From contig OZ244725.1 in the NCBI GenBank assembly GCA_965219305.1, forward strand, positions 2,790,001 to 2,854,000: a DNA stretch of 64,000 nucleotides, in the 5' to 3' direction. Positions 49,390-59,005 of this stretch are shown here, piece by piece; within the stretch, counting starts at the first letter, position 1, and each line of letters starts with the position of its first letter. A program made the position numbers and the translations under genes. The notes beneath the pieces were generated by a model that saw only the letters and a program-made list of their open reading frames with translations, did no database searches and was not told the DNA's origin. The DNA comes from DATHTS01 sp965219305 (lineage in GTDB: Bacteria > Acidobacteriota > Blastocatellia > Pyrinomonadales > Pyrinomonadaceae).

Positions 49390-50316
49390 TTAACTTTGAA
49401 TTATTTTTACACCTTCCGCATTTATTTCCGACACATAAATATTAAAATCGGTTTTCGTCTGCGCGTAAATTTCGCTCATCGCGTTTCCCACTTTTTCGGC
49501 GGTTTCCAGATTTTCCGACAACATAAAAACGCTCGGACCCGAACCGGAAATTCCGCCGCCGAGTGCGCCCGCTTTTAAAGATTCATTTTTTAATTCGTCG
49601 AAGTGCGGAATCAAAACTTTTCTAAACGGTTCGGCGACAAAATCTTCGAGCGAACGTGCGATCAAACCATAATCTTTCTTCGCTAAACCTGCAACTAACG
49701 CACCGACGTTTCCCCATTGCCTGACGGCGGTTTTCAGCGGAACATTTTCCGGTAAAAGATTACGAGCTTCACTCGTTTTGATTTCGATCTGCGGATGAAT
49801 GACGGTCGCAAAAAGTTTCGGAAAATCTAAAGCCACAACATCGGCAAACGGTTCGGTCGCACGAACAAGTGTAAAACCGCCGAAAATACACGCCGAAACA
49901 TTGTCCGCGATGCGTGCACCGCACGCTGTAAACTCACCGTTTCTGGCAAATTCGACGAGTTCCATTCTTGAAAATCTTCTGCCCAAAAGTTCATTCGCCG
50001 CTACACTTGCGCCCGCCGCGCTCGCCGCGCTCGAACCGATTCCGCTGCCAGGTTTTATTTTTTTCGTGATCTCGACTTCAAAACCGATATTTTCATCAAT
50101 TTTTTCAAGCATCGAAAGCAAAACAACTCCGGCAACGTTTTTTTTCGCTTCGGTCGGTAAATTAAAATCGTCTTTATGAGAAATACGAACCGTTTTTTTA
50201 CCAATTAAACGAACCGTCATTTCATCAAACGGCGCATTTATCGCAAAACCGAAACAATCGAAACCGCAGACAACATTAGCAACGGTGGCGGGCGCGTGAA
50301 TGGTAATTTCTTTCAT
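49390..50316 (-). CDS. thrB: Homoserine kinase
   Basis: A GHMP-family kinase phosphorylating homoserine. It starts MKEITIHAPATVANVVCGFD at the ATG at 50316; a longer in-frame extension to 50406 would overlap the divergent promoter and thrC and is rejected. KIKPGSGIGSSAASAAGA is the ATP-binding GHMP glycine loop, and GALGGGISGSGPSVFML the C-terminal motif. It is divergent from thrC with 90 bases between starts. With thrA and thrC it completes threonine synthesis. Confidence 0.95.
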   Translation of the reverse strand: MKEITIHAPATVANVVCGFDCFGFAINAPFDEMTVRLIGKKTVRISHKDDFNLPTEAKKNVAGVVLLSMLEKIDENIGFEVEITKKIKPGSGIGSSAASAAGASVAANELLGRRFSRMELVEFARNGEFTACGARIADNVSACIFGGFTLVRATEPFADVVALDFPKLFATVIHPQIEIKTSEARNLLPENVPLKTAVRQWGNVGALVAGLAKKDYGLIARSLEDFVAEPFRKVLIPHFDELKNESLKAGALGGGISGSGPSVFMLSENLETAEKVGNAMSEIYAQTKTDFNIYVSEINAEGVKIIQS

Positions 50317-50406
50317 AGTTTCGCAAAACGGAAAAGTTCGTATTATGATAATCTTTCGAGTTTTCGCCGCAAAATACAAATCCAAAAATTTTCTGCAAAT
50401 TGTCAA

Positions 50407-51720
50407 ATGAAATTCTACAGCACGAACGGTAAATCCGCCGCCGTCACATTTCGTGAAGCCGTCTTAAACGGTCAGCCGCCCGACAAAGGTTTATATTTTC
50501 CCGAAAAAATTCCGCAATTAAGTGAACATTTTTGGAAAAATTTCGACGAAAAATCGAAAGAAACGATCGCATTTGAAGTGATAAAACCTTACATCGGCGG
50601 CGAAATTGATGACGAAACGCTTTTAAAAATTTGCGCGGAAACCGTAAATTTCGATTTTCCGCTCGTCAAAATCACGGAAAATATCTCGACGCTCGAACTT
50701 TTTCACGGCGCGACTCTGGCATTTAAAGATGTCGGCGCGAGATTTATGAGCCGCTGTCTGCAATATTTTTCCGGTAAAAAAAGCGAAAAAACAATTGTCA
50801 TTGTCGCCACATCGGGCGACACGGGCGGCGCGGTCGCTAACGGTTTCTTCGATGTTGACGGCATCGAAGTCGTCATTCTTTATCCGAAAGGGAAAGTTTC
50901 CGAAGTTCAGGAATTACAATTAACAACTTTGGGAAAAAACATTTCCGCGCTCGAAGTAAACGGAAATTTCGACGATTGCCAAACTCTCGCCAAAACCGCG
51001 CTCGCCGATGAAAATTTGAAAGAAAAAGTCTTTCTCACATCGGCAAATTCCATCAACGTCGCCCGCTGGCTTCCTCAGCAATTTTATTATTTTTACGCTT
51101 TCCAACAATGGCAAAACCAAAAGCCAAAAACCGAAAACCAAAAACCGGTCATCTGCGTTCCGAGCGGAAATTTCGGCAATATTTGCGCGGGAATTCTGGC
51201 GAATATTTCCGGTTTGCCGTGCGAAAAATTTATCGCGGCGACGAATGCCAATAACGTGATTCCAAACTTTTTGGAAAGCGGCGAAATGAAAATAAAAGAT
51301 TCCGTTTCGACACTTTCAAACGCGATGGACGTTGCAAATCCTTCAAATTTCGTGCGGATTTTAGAAATTTACGGAAGAGATTATTTGAATATCAAAGAAG
51401 AAGTTGAAGCAGTCAGCGTTTCGGATGAGCAAACGATTGTAGCAATGCGCGAGGTTTACGAAAAATACAATTACATTCTCGATCCGCACGGCGCGGTCGG
51501 ATTTCACGCGCTCGAAAAATATCTCGCAAAAAATATCAATCGAAAAGGATTTTTTCTTGAAACGGCGCATCCCGTAAAATTCGATTCGGTCAAAGAAATC
51601 GTCGGAACTTTCGGCGAAATGCCTGACGGCGTGAAAGATTTGTTTTCAAAAGAAAAATACAGCGTCGAAATCGAAGTGAATTACGATGATTTAAGAGAAA
51701 TTATACTGAAGAAAATTTAA
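50407..51720 (+). CDS. thrC: Threonine synthase
   Basis: A PLP enzyme converting O-phosphohomoserine to threonine. The start is the ATG at 50407 (MKFYSTNGKSAAVTFREAV). LEFHGATLAFKDVGARF-type sequence holds the Schiff-base Lys107, TSGDTGGAVANGF binds phosphate, and CVPSGNFGN is conserved. It belongs to the short bacterial (437-residue) class. Residues about 236-246 (QNQKPKTENQK), just before VICVPSGNFGN, are encoded by five 7-bp words and form an insert absent from usual threonine synthases. Confidence 0.96.
   Translation: MKFYSTNGKSAAVTFREAVLNGQPPDKGLYFPEKIPQLSEHFWKNFDEKSKETIAFEVIKPYIGGEIDDETLLKICAETVNFDFPLVKITENISTLELFHGATLAFKDVGARFMSRCLQYFSGKKSEKTIVIVATSGDTGGAVANGFFDVDGIEVVILYPKGKVSEVQELQLTTLGKNISALEVNGNFDDCQTLAKTALADENLKEKVFLTSANSINVARWLPQQFYYFYAFQQWQNQKPKTENQKPVICVPSGNFGNICAGILANISGLPCEKFIAATNANNVIPNFLESGEMKIKDSVSTLSNAMDVANPSNFVRILEIYGRDYLNIKEEVEAVSVSDEQTIVAMREVYEKYNYILDPHGAVGFHALEKYLAKNINRKGFFLETAHPVKFDSVKEIVGTFGEMPDGVKDLFSKEKYSVEIEVNYDDLREIILKKI
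51115..51149. repeat. In-frame 7-bp tandem array inside thrC
   Basis: Contiguous words AACCAAA, AGCCAAA, AACCGAA, AACCAAA, AACCGGT. It shares words with the slt array (2454-2474) and the thrA pair (52344-52357). Confidence 0.9.
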
Positions 51721-51726
51721 GATATA

Positions 51727-51803
51727 TTGCCCGCGAAATGCGCGAAAGAACGCCAAATTATTTTAAAATCTTTTTCGCGCCTTTTCGCGCCTTTCGCGGG
51801 CAA
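51727..51803. repeat. TTGCCCGCGAAA inverted repeat element before thrA
   Basis: TTGCCCGCGAAA (51727-51738) and TTTCGCGGGCAA (51792-51803) are perfect inverted ends around an interior with further GCGCGAAA/TTCGCGC matches. It occupies the gap between thrC and thrA and could form a strong transcript hairpin that separates their expression. Confidence 0.8.
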
Positions 51804-51812
51804 AAATAAATT

Positions 51813-54254
51813 ATGAAAATTTTAAAATTCGGCGGCTCGTCAGTCGGAAACGCCGAAAACATCGAAAAAGTTGTCGCAATTGTAAAAGACGAAACCCGAA
51901 AAGATTCGTGCGCCGTCGTTTTGTCGGCGATGCAAGGAACGACCGATGCTTTGATTGAAACCGGAAAACTCGCGGAAAACGGCGATGAAAATTTTCGTGC
52001 GAGGATCGGCGAAATCAAAGAAAAGCATTTTGAAGCAATTAAAAAATTGCTCGACGATTCCGCGCGAAAAAGCGTTTTGGATTTTGTCGAAGAAAAAATC
52101 AAAGAACTCGAAAAAATCTGCGAAGGCGTTTTTCTTTTGCGCGAATTGAGTCCGCGAACTCTGGACAGAATCACGAGTTTCGGCGAGATTCTTTCGACAA
52201 AAATCGTTTCAGCGAAACTTGCGACGCTCGGAATCGAAAACGTCCGAAAAGATTCGCGCGAACTCATTAAAACCGATTCGCATTTCAATAATGCGGCGGT
52301 TGATTTTGAAAAAACAAATGAATTAATACAAGGATTTTTCAAAAACCAAAAACCAAATCTGACAATCCTGCAAGGATTTATCGCATCCGACGAAAAAAAT
52401 ATTACGACGACTTTGGGACGCGGCGGTTCGGATTACACGGCGGCGATTTTGGCGGCTTCGTTGGACGCGGAAGTTTTAGAGATTTGGACGGACGTTTCGG
52501 GAATGATGACCGCCGACCCGCGAATTGTCAGAAATATACGGCAAATTCCGCGCATCACTTACCGCGAGGCGATGGAACTTTCGCATTTCGGCGCGAAGAT
52601 AATTTACCCGCCGACGATTCAGCCGGTTTTGCAGAAAAATATTCCGATATTGATAAAAAACACCTTCGCGCCTGAAGATTTCGGCACGTTTATCGAAGCC
52701 GAAGTTTCAGGCGAACGCGATATTATTCGCGGTATCACGAGCATTGATAAAGTTGCGATTTTAAGTCTCGAAGGTTCGGGAATGATCGGAATTCCGGGCT
52801 TTTCAAAACGTCTTTTCGACGCGCTTTCAAAGGCGAAAATTAATGTTATTTTGATAACGCAAAGTTCGTCGGAACATTCGATCTGCGTTGCGGTCGAAGA
52901 AAAATTCGGCGATGCGGCGAAAAAAGTCGTTGACGCGGAATTCGAGTATGAAATCGCAGTCGGAAAGATCGAGCCGCTTTCGGTCGAAAAAAATCTCTCG
53001 ATTCTCGCGCTTGTCGGCGACAATATGCGGCATCATACGGGAATTTCCGGCAAAATGTTCGCCGCACTCGGCGGGCAAGGCGTAAACATCCGCGCTATCG
53101 CGCAGGGTTCGAGCGAGAGAAATATCTCTGCCGTGATCGGCTCGGAAGACGTGAAAAAAGCAGTTAATACTCTGCACGAAGAATTTTTCTCGGATAATAA
53201 AAAACAGATAAATCTTTACATCGTCGGAGTCGGCACGGTCGGAAAAAAACTGCTCGATCAGATCGAACAGCAAAAAGATTATCTGAGCGAACAGATGAAT
53301 TTGAACGTCCGCGTCGTCGGTTTGGCGAACAGCAAGAAGTTTGTTTTTGATGAAGAAGGACTTGACCTTCAAAATCCGCAAAATTTGTTGGAAGATGCTG
53401 ATAAAAATTCAAATGAATTGGCTGACGCAATTATCGAAGAAAATCTGCGGAATTCAATTTTTGTTGACGTTACGGCGAGTGCAGATGTTGTGGAAGTTTA
53501 CCCGAAGTTGCTCCGAAAAAGTGTTTCGATAATCGCCTGCAATAAAATTGCCGCGTCGAGCGAGTTTGAAAATTATAAAAAATTGAAAGAACTGGCGCGT
53601 GAATACAACGCGAATTTTCTTTTTGAAACGAACGTCGGTGCGGGTTTGCCGATCATTACTACTTTGAACGATCTGACGCGAAGCGGCGACAAAATCACGC
53701 GCATCGAAGCCGTTTTGTCGGGAACTTTGAATTTTGTTTTTAACAATTACGACGGTTCGCGCATCTTTTCAAATGTCGTCAAACAAGCGCAGGACGAAGG
53801 TTACACCGAACCTGATCCGCGGCTTGATTTAAGCGGAACGGATGTCGCACGAAAGATTTTAATTTTGGCGCGTGAAGCCGGATTTAATCTTGAAATGTCC
53901 GACATTGAAAACGAAGGTTTTTTGCCCGAATCTTGTTTAAACGGAACGGTCGAAGATTTCTACGATGAGATGGAAAAACACGAAAATTATTTCAAAGAAT
54001 TACTCGAAAAAGCGCGGACGGAAAATTTAATTTTGAAATATATCGCATCGTTTTCACACGGAAAAGCAACGGTCAGTCTGCAAAGCATCGGAAAAGATCA
54101 CAATTTCGCCAATCTTTCCGGTAAAGATAATGCGGTTTTGTTTTATACAAATCGTTATAACGATCTGCCTTTGGTTGTAAAAGGCGCGGGCGCGGGCGCG
54201 GAAGTTACCGCTGCCGGTGTTTTCGCGGATATTATTCGGGCAACAAAAAGTTAA
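51813..54254 (+). CDS. thrA: Bifunctional aspartokinase/homoserine dehydrogenase
   Basis: 813 residues. Aspartokinase domain (1 to about 290) with KFGGSSVGNAENI, SFGEILSTK and TTLGRGGSDYTA; two ACT-like regulatory modules (about 300-450, MIGIPGFSKRLF and MRHHTGISGKMFAAL) suggest feedback inhibition by threonine. Homoserine dehydrogenase domain (about 465-813) with VGVGTVGKKL (NAD(P)-binding), NKIAASS, ETNVGAGLPIITTLNDL and VLSGTLNFVF. Catalyses the first and third steps from aspartate to threonine. It is 92 bases after thrC, separated by the GCGAAA-type hairpin. Confidence 0.97.
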   Translation: MKILKFGGSSVGNAENIEKVVAIVKDETRKDSCAVVLSAMQGTTDALIETGKLAENGDENFRARIGEIKEKHFEAIKKLLDDSARKSVLDFVEEKIKELEKICEGVFLLRELSPRTLDRITSFGEILSTKIVSAKLATLGIENVRKDSRELIKTDSHFNNAAVDFEKTNELIQGFFKNQKPNLTILQGFIASDEKNITTTLGRGGSDYTAAILAASLDAEVLEIWTDVSGMMTADPRIVRNIRQIPRITYREAMELSHFGAKIIYPPTIQPVLQKNIPILIKNTFAPEDFGTFIEAEVSGERDIIRGITSIDKVAILSLEGSGMIGIPGFSKRLFDALSKAKINVILITQSSSEHSICVAVEEKFGDAAKKVVDAEFEYEIAVGKIEPLSVEKNLSILALVGDNMRHHTGISGKMFAALGGQGVNIRAIAQGSSERNISAVIGSEDVKKAVNTLHEEFFSDNKKQINLYIVGVGTVGKKLLDQIEQQKDYLSEQMNLNVRVVGLANSKKFVFDEEGLDLQNPQNLLEDADKNSNELADAIIEENLRNSIFVDVTASADVVEVYPKLLRKSVSIIACNKIAASSEFENYKKLKELAREYNANFLFETNVGAGLPIITTLNDLTRSGDKITRIEAVLSGTLNFVFNNYDGSRIFSNVVKQAQDEGYTEPDPRLDLSGTDVARKILILAREAGFNLEMSDIENEGFLPESCLNGTVEDFYDEMEKHENYFKELLEKARTENLILKYIASFSHGKATVSLQSIGKDHNFANLSGKDNAVLFYTNRYNDLPLVVKGAGAGAEVTAAGVFADIIRATKS
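52344..52357. repeat. In-frame 7-bp repeat pair inside thrA
   Basis: AACCAAA twice, coding for KNQKPN just before the TILQGFIASD strand of the kinase domain. It is the shortest array of the set and could be chance on its own. Confidence 0.55.
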
Positions 54255-54346
54255 AGCCTCAAGACATTTGCAGAAAAGTATTTCAATTTTTTGTCCTATG
54301 TGGTATAAAAAAGTTTCCGGTATTTTCATATCTTGGTTTTTGACCG

Positions 54347-57300
54347 ATGAACAAAGGGCTTTATCTTTCCGAATTTGAACACGATGCCTGCGGTGTCGGG
54401 TTTATCGCTGACATAAAAGGTCGAAAATCAAATAAAATTCTTAAAATCGCTATTGAAAGCCTCGTTCGTATGAACCATCGGGGAGCGAGCGGGGCGGACG
54501 AGAAAACCGGTGACGGCGCAGGAATTTTAACGCAAATTCCGCACGTTTTTTTTGTTCGAGAATGTGAAAAATTGCACATAACTCTGCCCGAAGCCGGAAA
54601 TTACGCGGTCGGAATGCTTTTTCTGTCGCAAGATGATTCGCTTCGCAGTCATTCAATCAAAAGATTTGAGGAAATCGCACGCGAACACAATTTGAATGTT
54701 TTAGGTTGGCGCGACGTGCCGACGGACGATTCCGATCTTGGTGAAAAATCTAAAAACACACAGCCGTTTATCAAACAGGTTTTCATCGGGAAAACCGAAA
54801 AAATCGGCGACACGGCGCATTTTGAAAGAAAACTTTTTGTCACGCGGCGTTGGGCAAAGGAACTTTTGACACGCGAAGACGAGATTTTTGATAAAGAATT
54901 TTATTTCGCAAGTCTTTCGACCTCGACAATTATTTATAAAGGAATGCTGACGACGAATCAGCTTGCGCCTTTTTATCCGGACTTGCAGGACGAGGAATTT
55001 AAAACGGCGATTGCCGTAATTCACTCGCGTTTCAGCACGAATACTTTTCCGAATTGGAAACGCGCACAGCCTTTGCGGACAATCGCGCACAACGGCGAAA
55101 TCAACACTTTGCGCGGAAATATCAATTGGATGTATGCGCGTGAAAATCGTCTCAAATCCGAACTTTTCGCTGAGGATTTTCCAAAAGTTTTAAGCATCAT
55201 TGACGACGAGACGAGCGATTCCGGCGCGTTTGATAATTGTCTGGAAATGCTGATTTTAGCGGGCAGAAGTTTTCCGCATTCGGTGATGATGATGATTCCT
55301 GAACCGCTTTCCGAAGAAAATAAAATGAGCGACGAGAAACGCGCTTTTTATGAATTTCACTCGTGTCTGCTCGAACCTTGGGACGGTCCGGCTTCGATAA
55401 CTTTTACGGACGGAAAAATCATCGGCGCGGTTTTGGACAGAAACGGTTTGCGACCTTCGCGTTTTTACGTGACGAAAGATGATCTCGTTGTGATGGCTTC
55501 GGAAGTCGGAGTTTTTGAGGTTGCGCCCGAAAATGTTTTGCAGAAAGGCAGACTTCAGCCCGGAAAAATGTTTCTCGTTGATACTGAAATTGGAAAAATA
55601 ATTTCCGACGAAGAAATTAAGGAAACAATCGCCGGAGAATTTCCTTATCGCCAATGGATTGAAGAAAATCAGCTTCACATTAACGATTTGCCCGCGCCGA
55701 ATTTTTTCCATAAACCGAATCACGAAACAGTTTTGCAAAGACAAAAAGCGTTCGGCTACACGGAAGAAGAACTCAGAATGATCTTGCAGCCGATGGCGAC
55801 CGAAGGCGCGGAAGCAATCGGTTCGATGGGAAATGATACGCCGCTCGCGGTTTTATCAAAACGTCCGCAATTGCTTTACAATTATTTCAAACAGCTTTTC
55901 GCGCAGGTGACAAATCCACCGATTGACTCGATTCGTGAAGAACTGGTAACCTCGACCGACACGATGATCGGACGCGACGACAATCTTTTCGAGCCGACTC
56001 CGCAAGCCGCGCACCAAATCAAGCTCAATTCGTTTATTTTAACCAACGAAGAACTCGAAAAACTTCGATATTTAGGCGATTCGGAAAGCATCTGGGGAAA
56101 ATCGAATTTTCGGACGATCACGCTGCCGATGCTTTTTGACCGCGAACACGGAACGAAAGGTTTGGAATGGGCTTTGGATACGCTTTGTCATCAGGCAAGT
56201 CAAGCAGTTAAAAACGGTTACGACGTTTTCATTTTGTCCGACCGTCAGACGAGCGAATATCGTGTTCCGATTCCCGCGTTGCTCGCCGTTTCGACAATTC
56301 ATCATCATCTGATCCGCGAAGGCACGCGCACACAGGTCGGTTTCGTCCTCGAATCCGGCGAACCGCGAGAAGTTCATCATTTTGCGCTTCTTCTCGGCTA
56401 CGGCGCGACGGCGATAAATCCATATCTTGCTTTTGAAACGATCAGCGACGAAATCAGGTTGGGAATTTGGGATATTGATGAAAAGACAGCCATCAAAAAC
56501 TTTGTAAAATCTGTAAACAAAGGCGTTATAAAAATTTGCTCGAAAATGGGAATTTCGACAATCCGCAGTTATCTCGGCGCACAGATTTTTGAAGCGATCG
56601 GAATTAATGAAGAAATCGTCGAAAAATATTTCACACGAACACCTTCGAGAATCGGCGGAATCGGACTTGAAGAAATTGCTTCCGAAGCGATCAGAAGACA
56701 CGAAAAAGCATTTTTCCCTAAACGCGAAACCGAAATTTTGGAATCGGGCGGAAATTATCAATGGCGAAAAAACGGCGAATTTCATCTTTTTAATCCTGAA
56801 ACAATTCACACTTTACAAAGGGCTTGCCGCTACGGAGATTTTAAAACTTTCAAAAAATACAGCCGTCTCGTCAACGAACAAATGAACGAGCAGGCGACTC
56901 TGCGCGGACTTTTAAAATTTAAAACAAACCGGCAAAGCATTGCGATTGAAGAAGTTGAAACGATTGAAGAAATCTTGAAACGCTTTAAAACCGGCGCGAT
57001 TTCCTACGGTTCGATCTCAAAAGAAGCGCACGAAACTCTGGCGATTGCGATGAACCGAATCGGCGGAAAAAGCAACACGGGCGAAGGCGGCGAGGACCCG
57101 GAAAGATTTGAAACTTTGCCGAGCGGCGACAGCAAAAAAAGCCGCATTAAACAAGTCGCTTCGGGAAGATTCGGTGTGACGAGTCATTACCTCGTTAACG
57201 CCGACGAAATTCAGATAAAAATCGCGCAAGGCGCAAAACCCGGCGAAGGCGGACAACTTCCGGGCAAAAAAGTTTACCCTTGGATCGCCAAAACGCGCTA

Positions 57301-58918
57301 TTCAACGCCCGGAGTCGGTTTGATTTCGCCGCCACCGCATCACGATATTTATTCGATTGAAGATTTGGCACAGCTTATTTTCGATCTCAAAAATGCCAAC
57401 GAAAAAGCAAGCATCAGCGTAAAACTCGTCGCCGAAGCCGGAGTCGGAACGATTGCGGCGGGAGTTGCGAAAGCAAAAGCCGACATAATTTTAATCAGCG
57501 GACACGACGGCGGAACGGGCGCGTCGCCTTTGACAAGCATCAAACACGCCGGAATTCCTTGGGAAATCGGCTTGGCGGAAACGCATCAAACATTGCTTTT
57601 AAATAATTTGCGAAGCCGCGTTCGACTTGAAACCGACGGGCAGCTAAAAACCGGGCGAGATGTCGTCATCGCCGCGCTTCTCGGTGCGGAAGAATTCGGT
57701 TTTTCAACCGCGCCGCTCGTCAGTTTGGGCTGTATTATGATGCGCGTCTGCCATTTAAATACTTGTCCGGTCGGCATTGCGACGCAAGACCCTTTCTTAA
57801 GAGAAAAATTTTCCGGTGATGCGGATTTTGTCGTCAATTTTATGAGTTTCATCGCGCAGGAAGTTCGTGAATTGATGGCGGAATTGGGTTTTAGAAACTT
57901 CGATGAACTGATCGGAAACACGGAATTTTTAGAATTTGAAGAGCCGCGCGACGAAAAAAAATCCAGCAAACTGGATTTTTCAAAGATACTTTTTCAGCCT
58001 GAAGTTCCCGATGATTTCGGTCGTTTTCAGCAAATCGGGCAAAATTTGGAACTCGAAAAAACGCTCGACAAAACTGTACTTTTGGAAATCTGCCGTCCGG
58101 CTCTGGAAAAGGGCGAAAAGGTTTCCGCCGAACTCGAAATTAAAAATATCAACCGCGCCGTCGGCACGATTCTCGGCAGTGAAATCTCACGAAAATTCGG
58201 CGCAGAAGGTTTACCGGATGAAACGATTTGTTTGAAATTCAAAGGTTCCGCTGGACAAAGTTTCGGCACATTCGTCCCGCGCGGCGTTAGTTTGACGCTC
58301 GAAGGCGACGCGAACGATTACATCGGCAAAGGACTTTCAGGCGGAAAAATTGTCGTCTTTCCGCCGAAAAATTCAACTTTTTCATCAAATGAAAATATCA
58401 TCGTCGGCAACACGGCATTTTACGGCGCGACTTCCGGCGAAACGTTTATTTCAGGAATCGGCGGCGAACGTTTCGCCGTCAGAAACAGCGGAGTTGACGC
58501 GGTGATCGAAGGTGTCGGCGATCACGCCTGCGAATATATGACGGGCGGACGAGTTATAGTTTTAGGAAAAACCGGAAAAAATTTCGCCGCCGGAATGAGC
58601 GGCGGAATTGCTTATATTTTTGATGAAACCGGAGAATTTCCCGCACTTTGCAATATGGAAATGATCTCGCTTGAAAAGTTGGAAAACGAAGAAGAAATCG
58701 AATTTCTGAAAGACAAAATTTTCCTCCATATCGAATTAACCGAAAGCGAAATCGGAACGCGAATTTTATTAAATTGGGAAGAAAACTTGTCGAAATTTAT
58801 CAAAGTAATTCCGAACGATTACAGGACAATCATCGAATCGCAAAATCGTCTTCTTTCTGAAGGTTTATCAAAAGAAAAAGCTGAAATGGCGGCGTTTGAA
58901 GAAACTGTAACGATGTAA
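54347..58918 (+). CDS. gltB: Glutamate synthase, large (alpha) subunit
   Basis: 1523 residues, the usual size. The N-terminal amidotransferase domain is preceded by a 14-residue propeptide, so Cys15 (in EHDACGVGF) becomes the nucleophile. Then NFRTITLPMLFDREHGTKGL opens the central domain, the FMN-binding synthase domain has GEGGQLPGKKV and ISGHDGGTGASPLTSIKHAG, the [3Fe-4S] cysteines are in GCIMMRVCHLNTCPVGIATQ (about 1128-1147), and the GXGXG beta-helix closes (GLSGGKIVVFPP, FYGATSGETFISG). With GltD it forms glutamate from glutamine and 2-oxoglutarate. Confidence 0.98.
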   Translation: MNKGLYLSEFEHDACGVGFIADIKGRKSNKILKIAIESLVRMNHRGASGADEKTGDGAGILTQIPHVFFVRECEKLHITLPEAGNYAVGMLFLSQDDSLRSHSIKRFEEIAREHNLNVLGWRDVPTDDSDLGEKSKNTQPFIKQVFIGKTEKIGDTAHFERKLFVTRRWAKELLTREDEIFDKEFYFASLSTSTIIYKGMLTTNQLAPFYPDLQDEEFKTAIAVIHSRFSTNTFPNWKRAQPLRTIAHNGEINTLRGNINWMYARENRLKSELFAEDFPKVLSIIDDETSDSGAFDNCLEMLILAGRSFPHSVMMMIPEPLSEENKMSDEKRAFYEFHSCLLEPWDGPASITFTDGKIIGAVLDRNGLRPSRFYVTKDDLVVMASEVGVFEVAPENVLQKGRLQPGKMFLVDTEIGKIISDEEIKETIAGEFPYRQWIEENQLHINDLPAPNFFHKPNHETVLQRQKAFGYTEEELRMILQPMATEGAEAIGSMGNDTPLAVLSKRPQLLYNYFKQLFAQVTNPPIDSIREELVTSTDTMIGRDDNLFEPTPQAAHQIKLNSFILTNEELEKLRYLGDSESIWGKSNFRTITLPMLFDREHGTKGLEWALDTLCHQASQAVKNGYDVFILSDRQTSEYRVPIPALLAVSTIHHHLIREGTRTQVGFVLESGEPREVHHFALLLGYGATAINPYLAFETISDEIRLGIWDIDEKTAIKNFVKSVNKGVIKICSKMGISTIRSYLGAQIFEAIGINEEIVEKYFTRTPSRIGGIGLEEIASEAIRRHEKAFFPKRETEILESGGNYQWRKNGEFHLFNPETIHTLQRACRYGDFKTFKKYSRLVNEQMNEQATLRGLLKFKTNRQSIAIEEVETIEEILKRFKTGAISYGSISKEAHETLAIAMNRIGGKSNTGEGGEDPERFETLPSGDSKKSRIKQVASGRFGVTSHYLVNADEIQIKIAQGAKPGEGGQLPGKKVYPWIAKTRYSTPGVGLISPPPHHDIYSIEDLAQLIFDLKNANEKASISVKLVAEAGVGTIAAGVAKAKADIILISGHDGGTGASPLTSIKHAGIPWEIGLAETHQTLLLNNLRSRVRLETDGQLKTGRDVVIAALLGAEEFGFSTAPLVSLGCIMMRVCHLNTCPVGIATQDPFLREKFSGDADFVVNFMSFIAQEVRELMAELGFRNFDELIGNTEFLEFEEPRDEKKSSKLDFSKILFQPEVPDDFGRFQQIGQNLELEKTLDKTVLLEICRPALEKGEKVSAELEIKNINRAVGTILGSEISRKFGAEGLPDETICLKFKGSAGQSFGTFVPRGVSLTLEGDANDYIGKGLSGGKIVVFPPKNSTFSSNENIIVGNTAFYGATSGETFISGIGGERFAVRNSGVDAVIEGVGDHACEYMTGGRVIVLGKTGKNFAAGMSGGIAYIFDETGEFPALCNMEMISLEKLENEEEIEFLKDKIFLHIELTESEIGTRILLNWEENLSKFIKVIPNDYRTIIESQNRLLSEGLSKEKAEMAAFEETVTM

Positions 58919-58960
58919 AAAAGTAAAATTATGAAAATAATTTATAAATCAAGATAAACA

Positions 58961-59001
58961 GAACTTTTTCACTTTTGAACTTTTCTACTTTTTCACTTTA
59001 C
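58961..59001. repeat. Degenerate 7/8-bp array between gltB and gltD
   Basis: ACTTTTT/CACTTTT/GAACTTTT words with a drifting 7- to 8-base period fill most of the 87-base gap, ending just before the gltD ATG. Less regular than the other arrays. Confidence 0.6.
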
Positions 59002-59005
59002 AAAT

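Noticed and set aside
50317..50406. N-terminal extension of homoserine kinase, and the matching upstream extension of threonine synthase
   Set aside because: Both starts inside the homologous domains (50316 and 50407) are better; the 90 bases are the shared promoter region.
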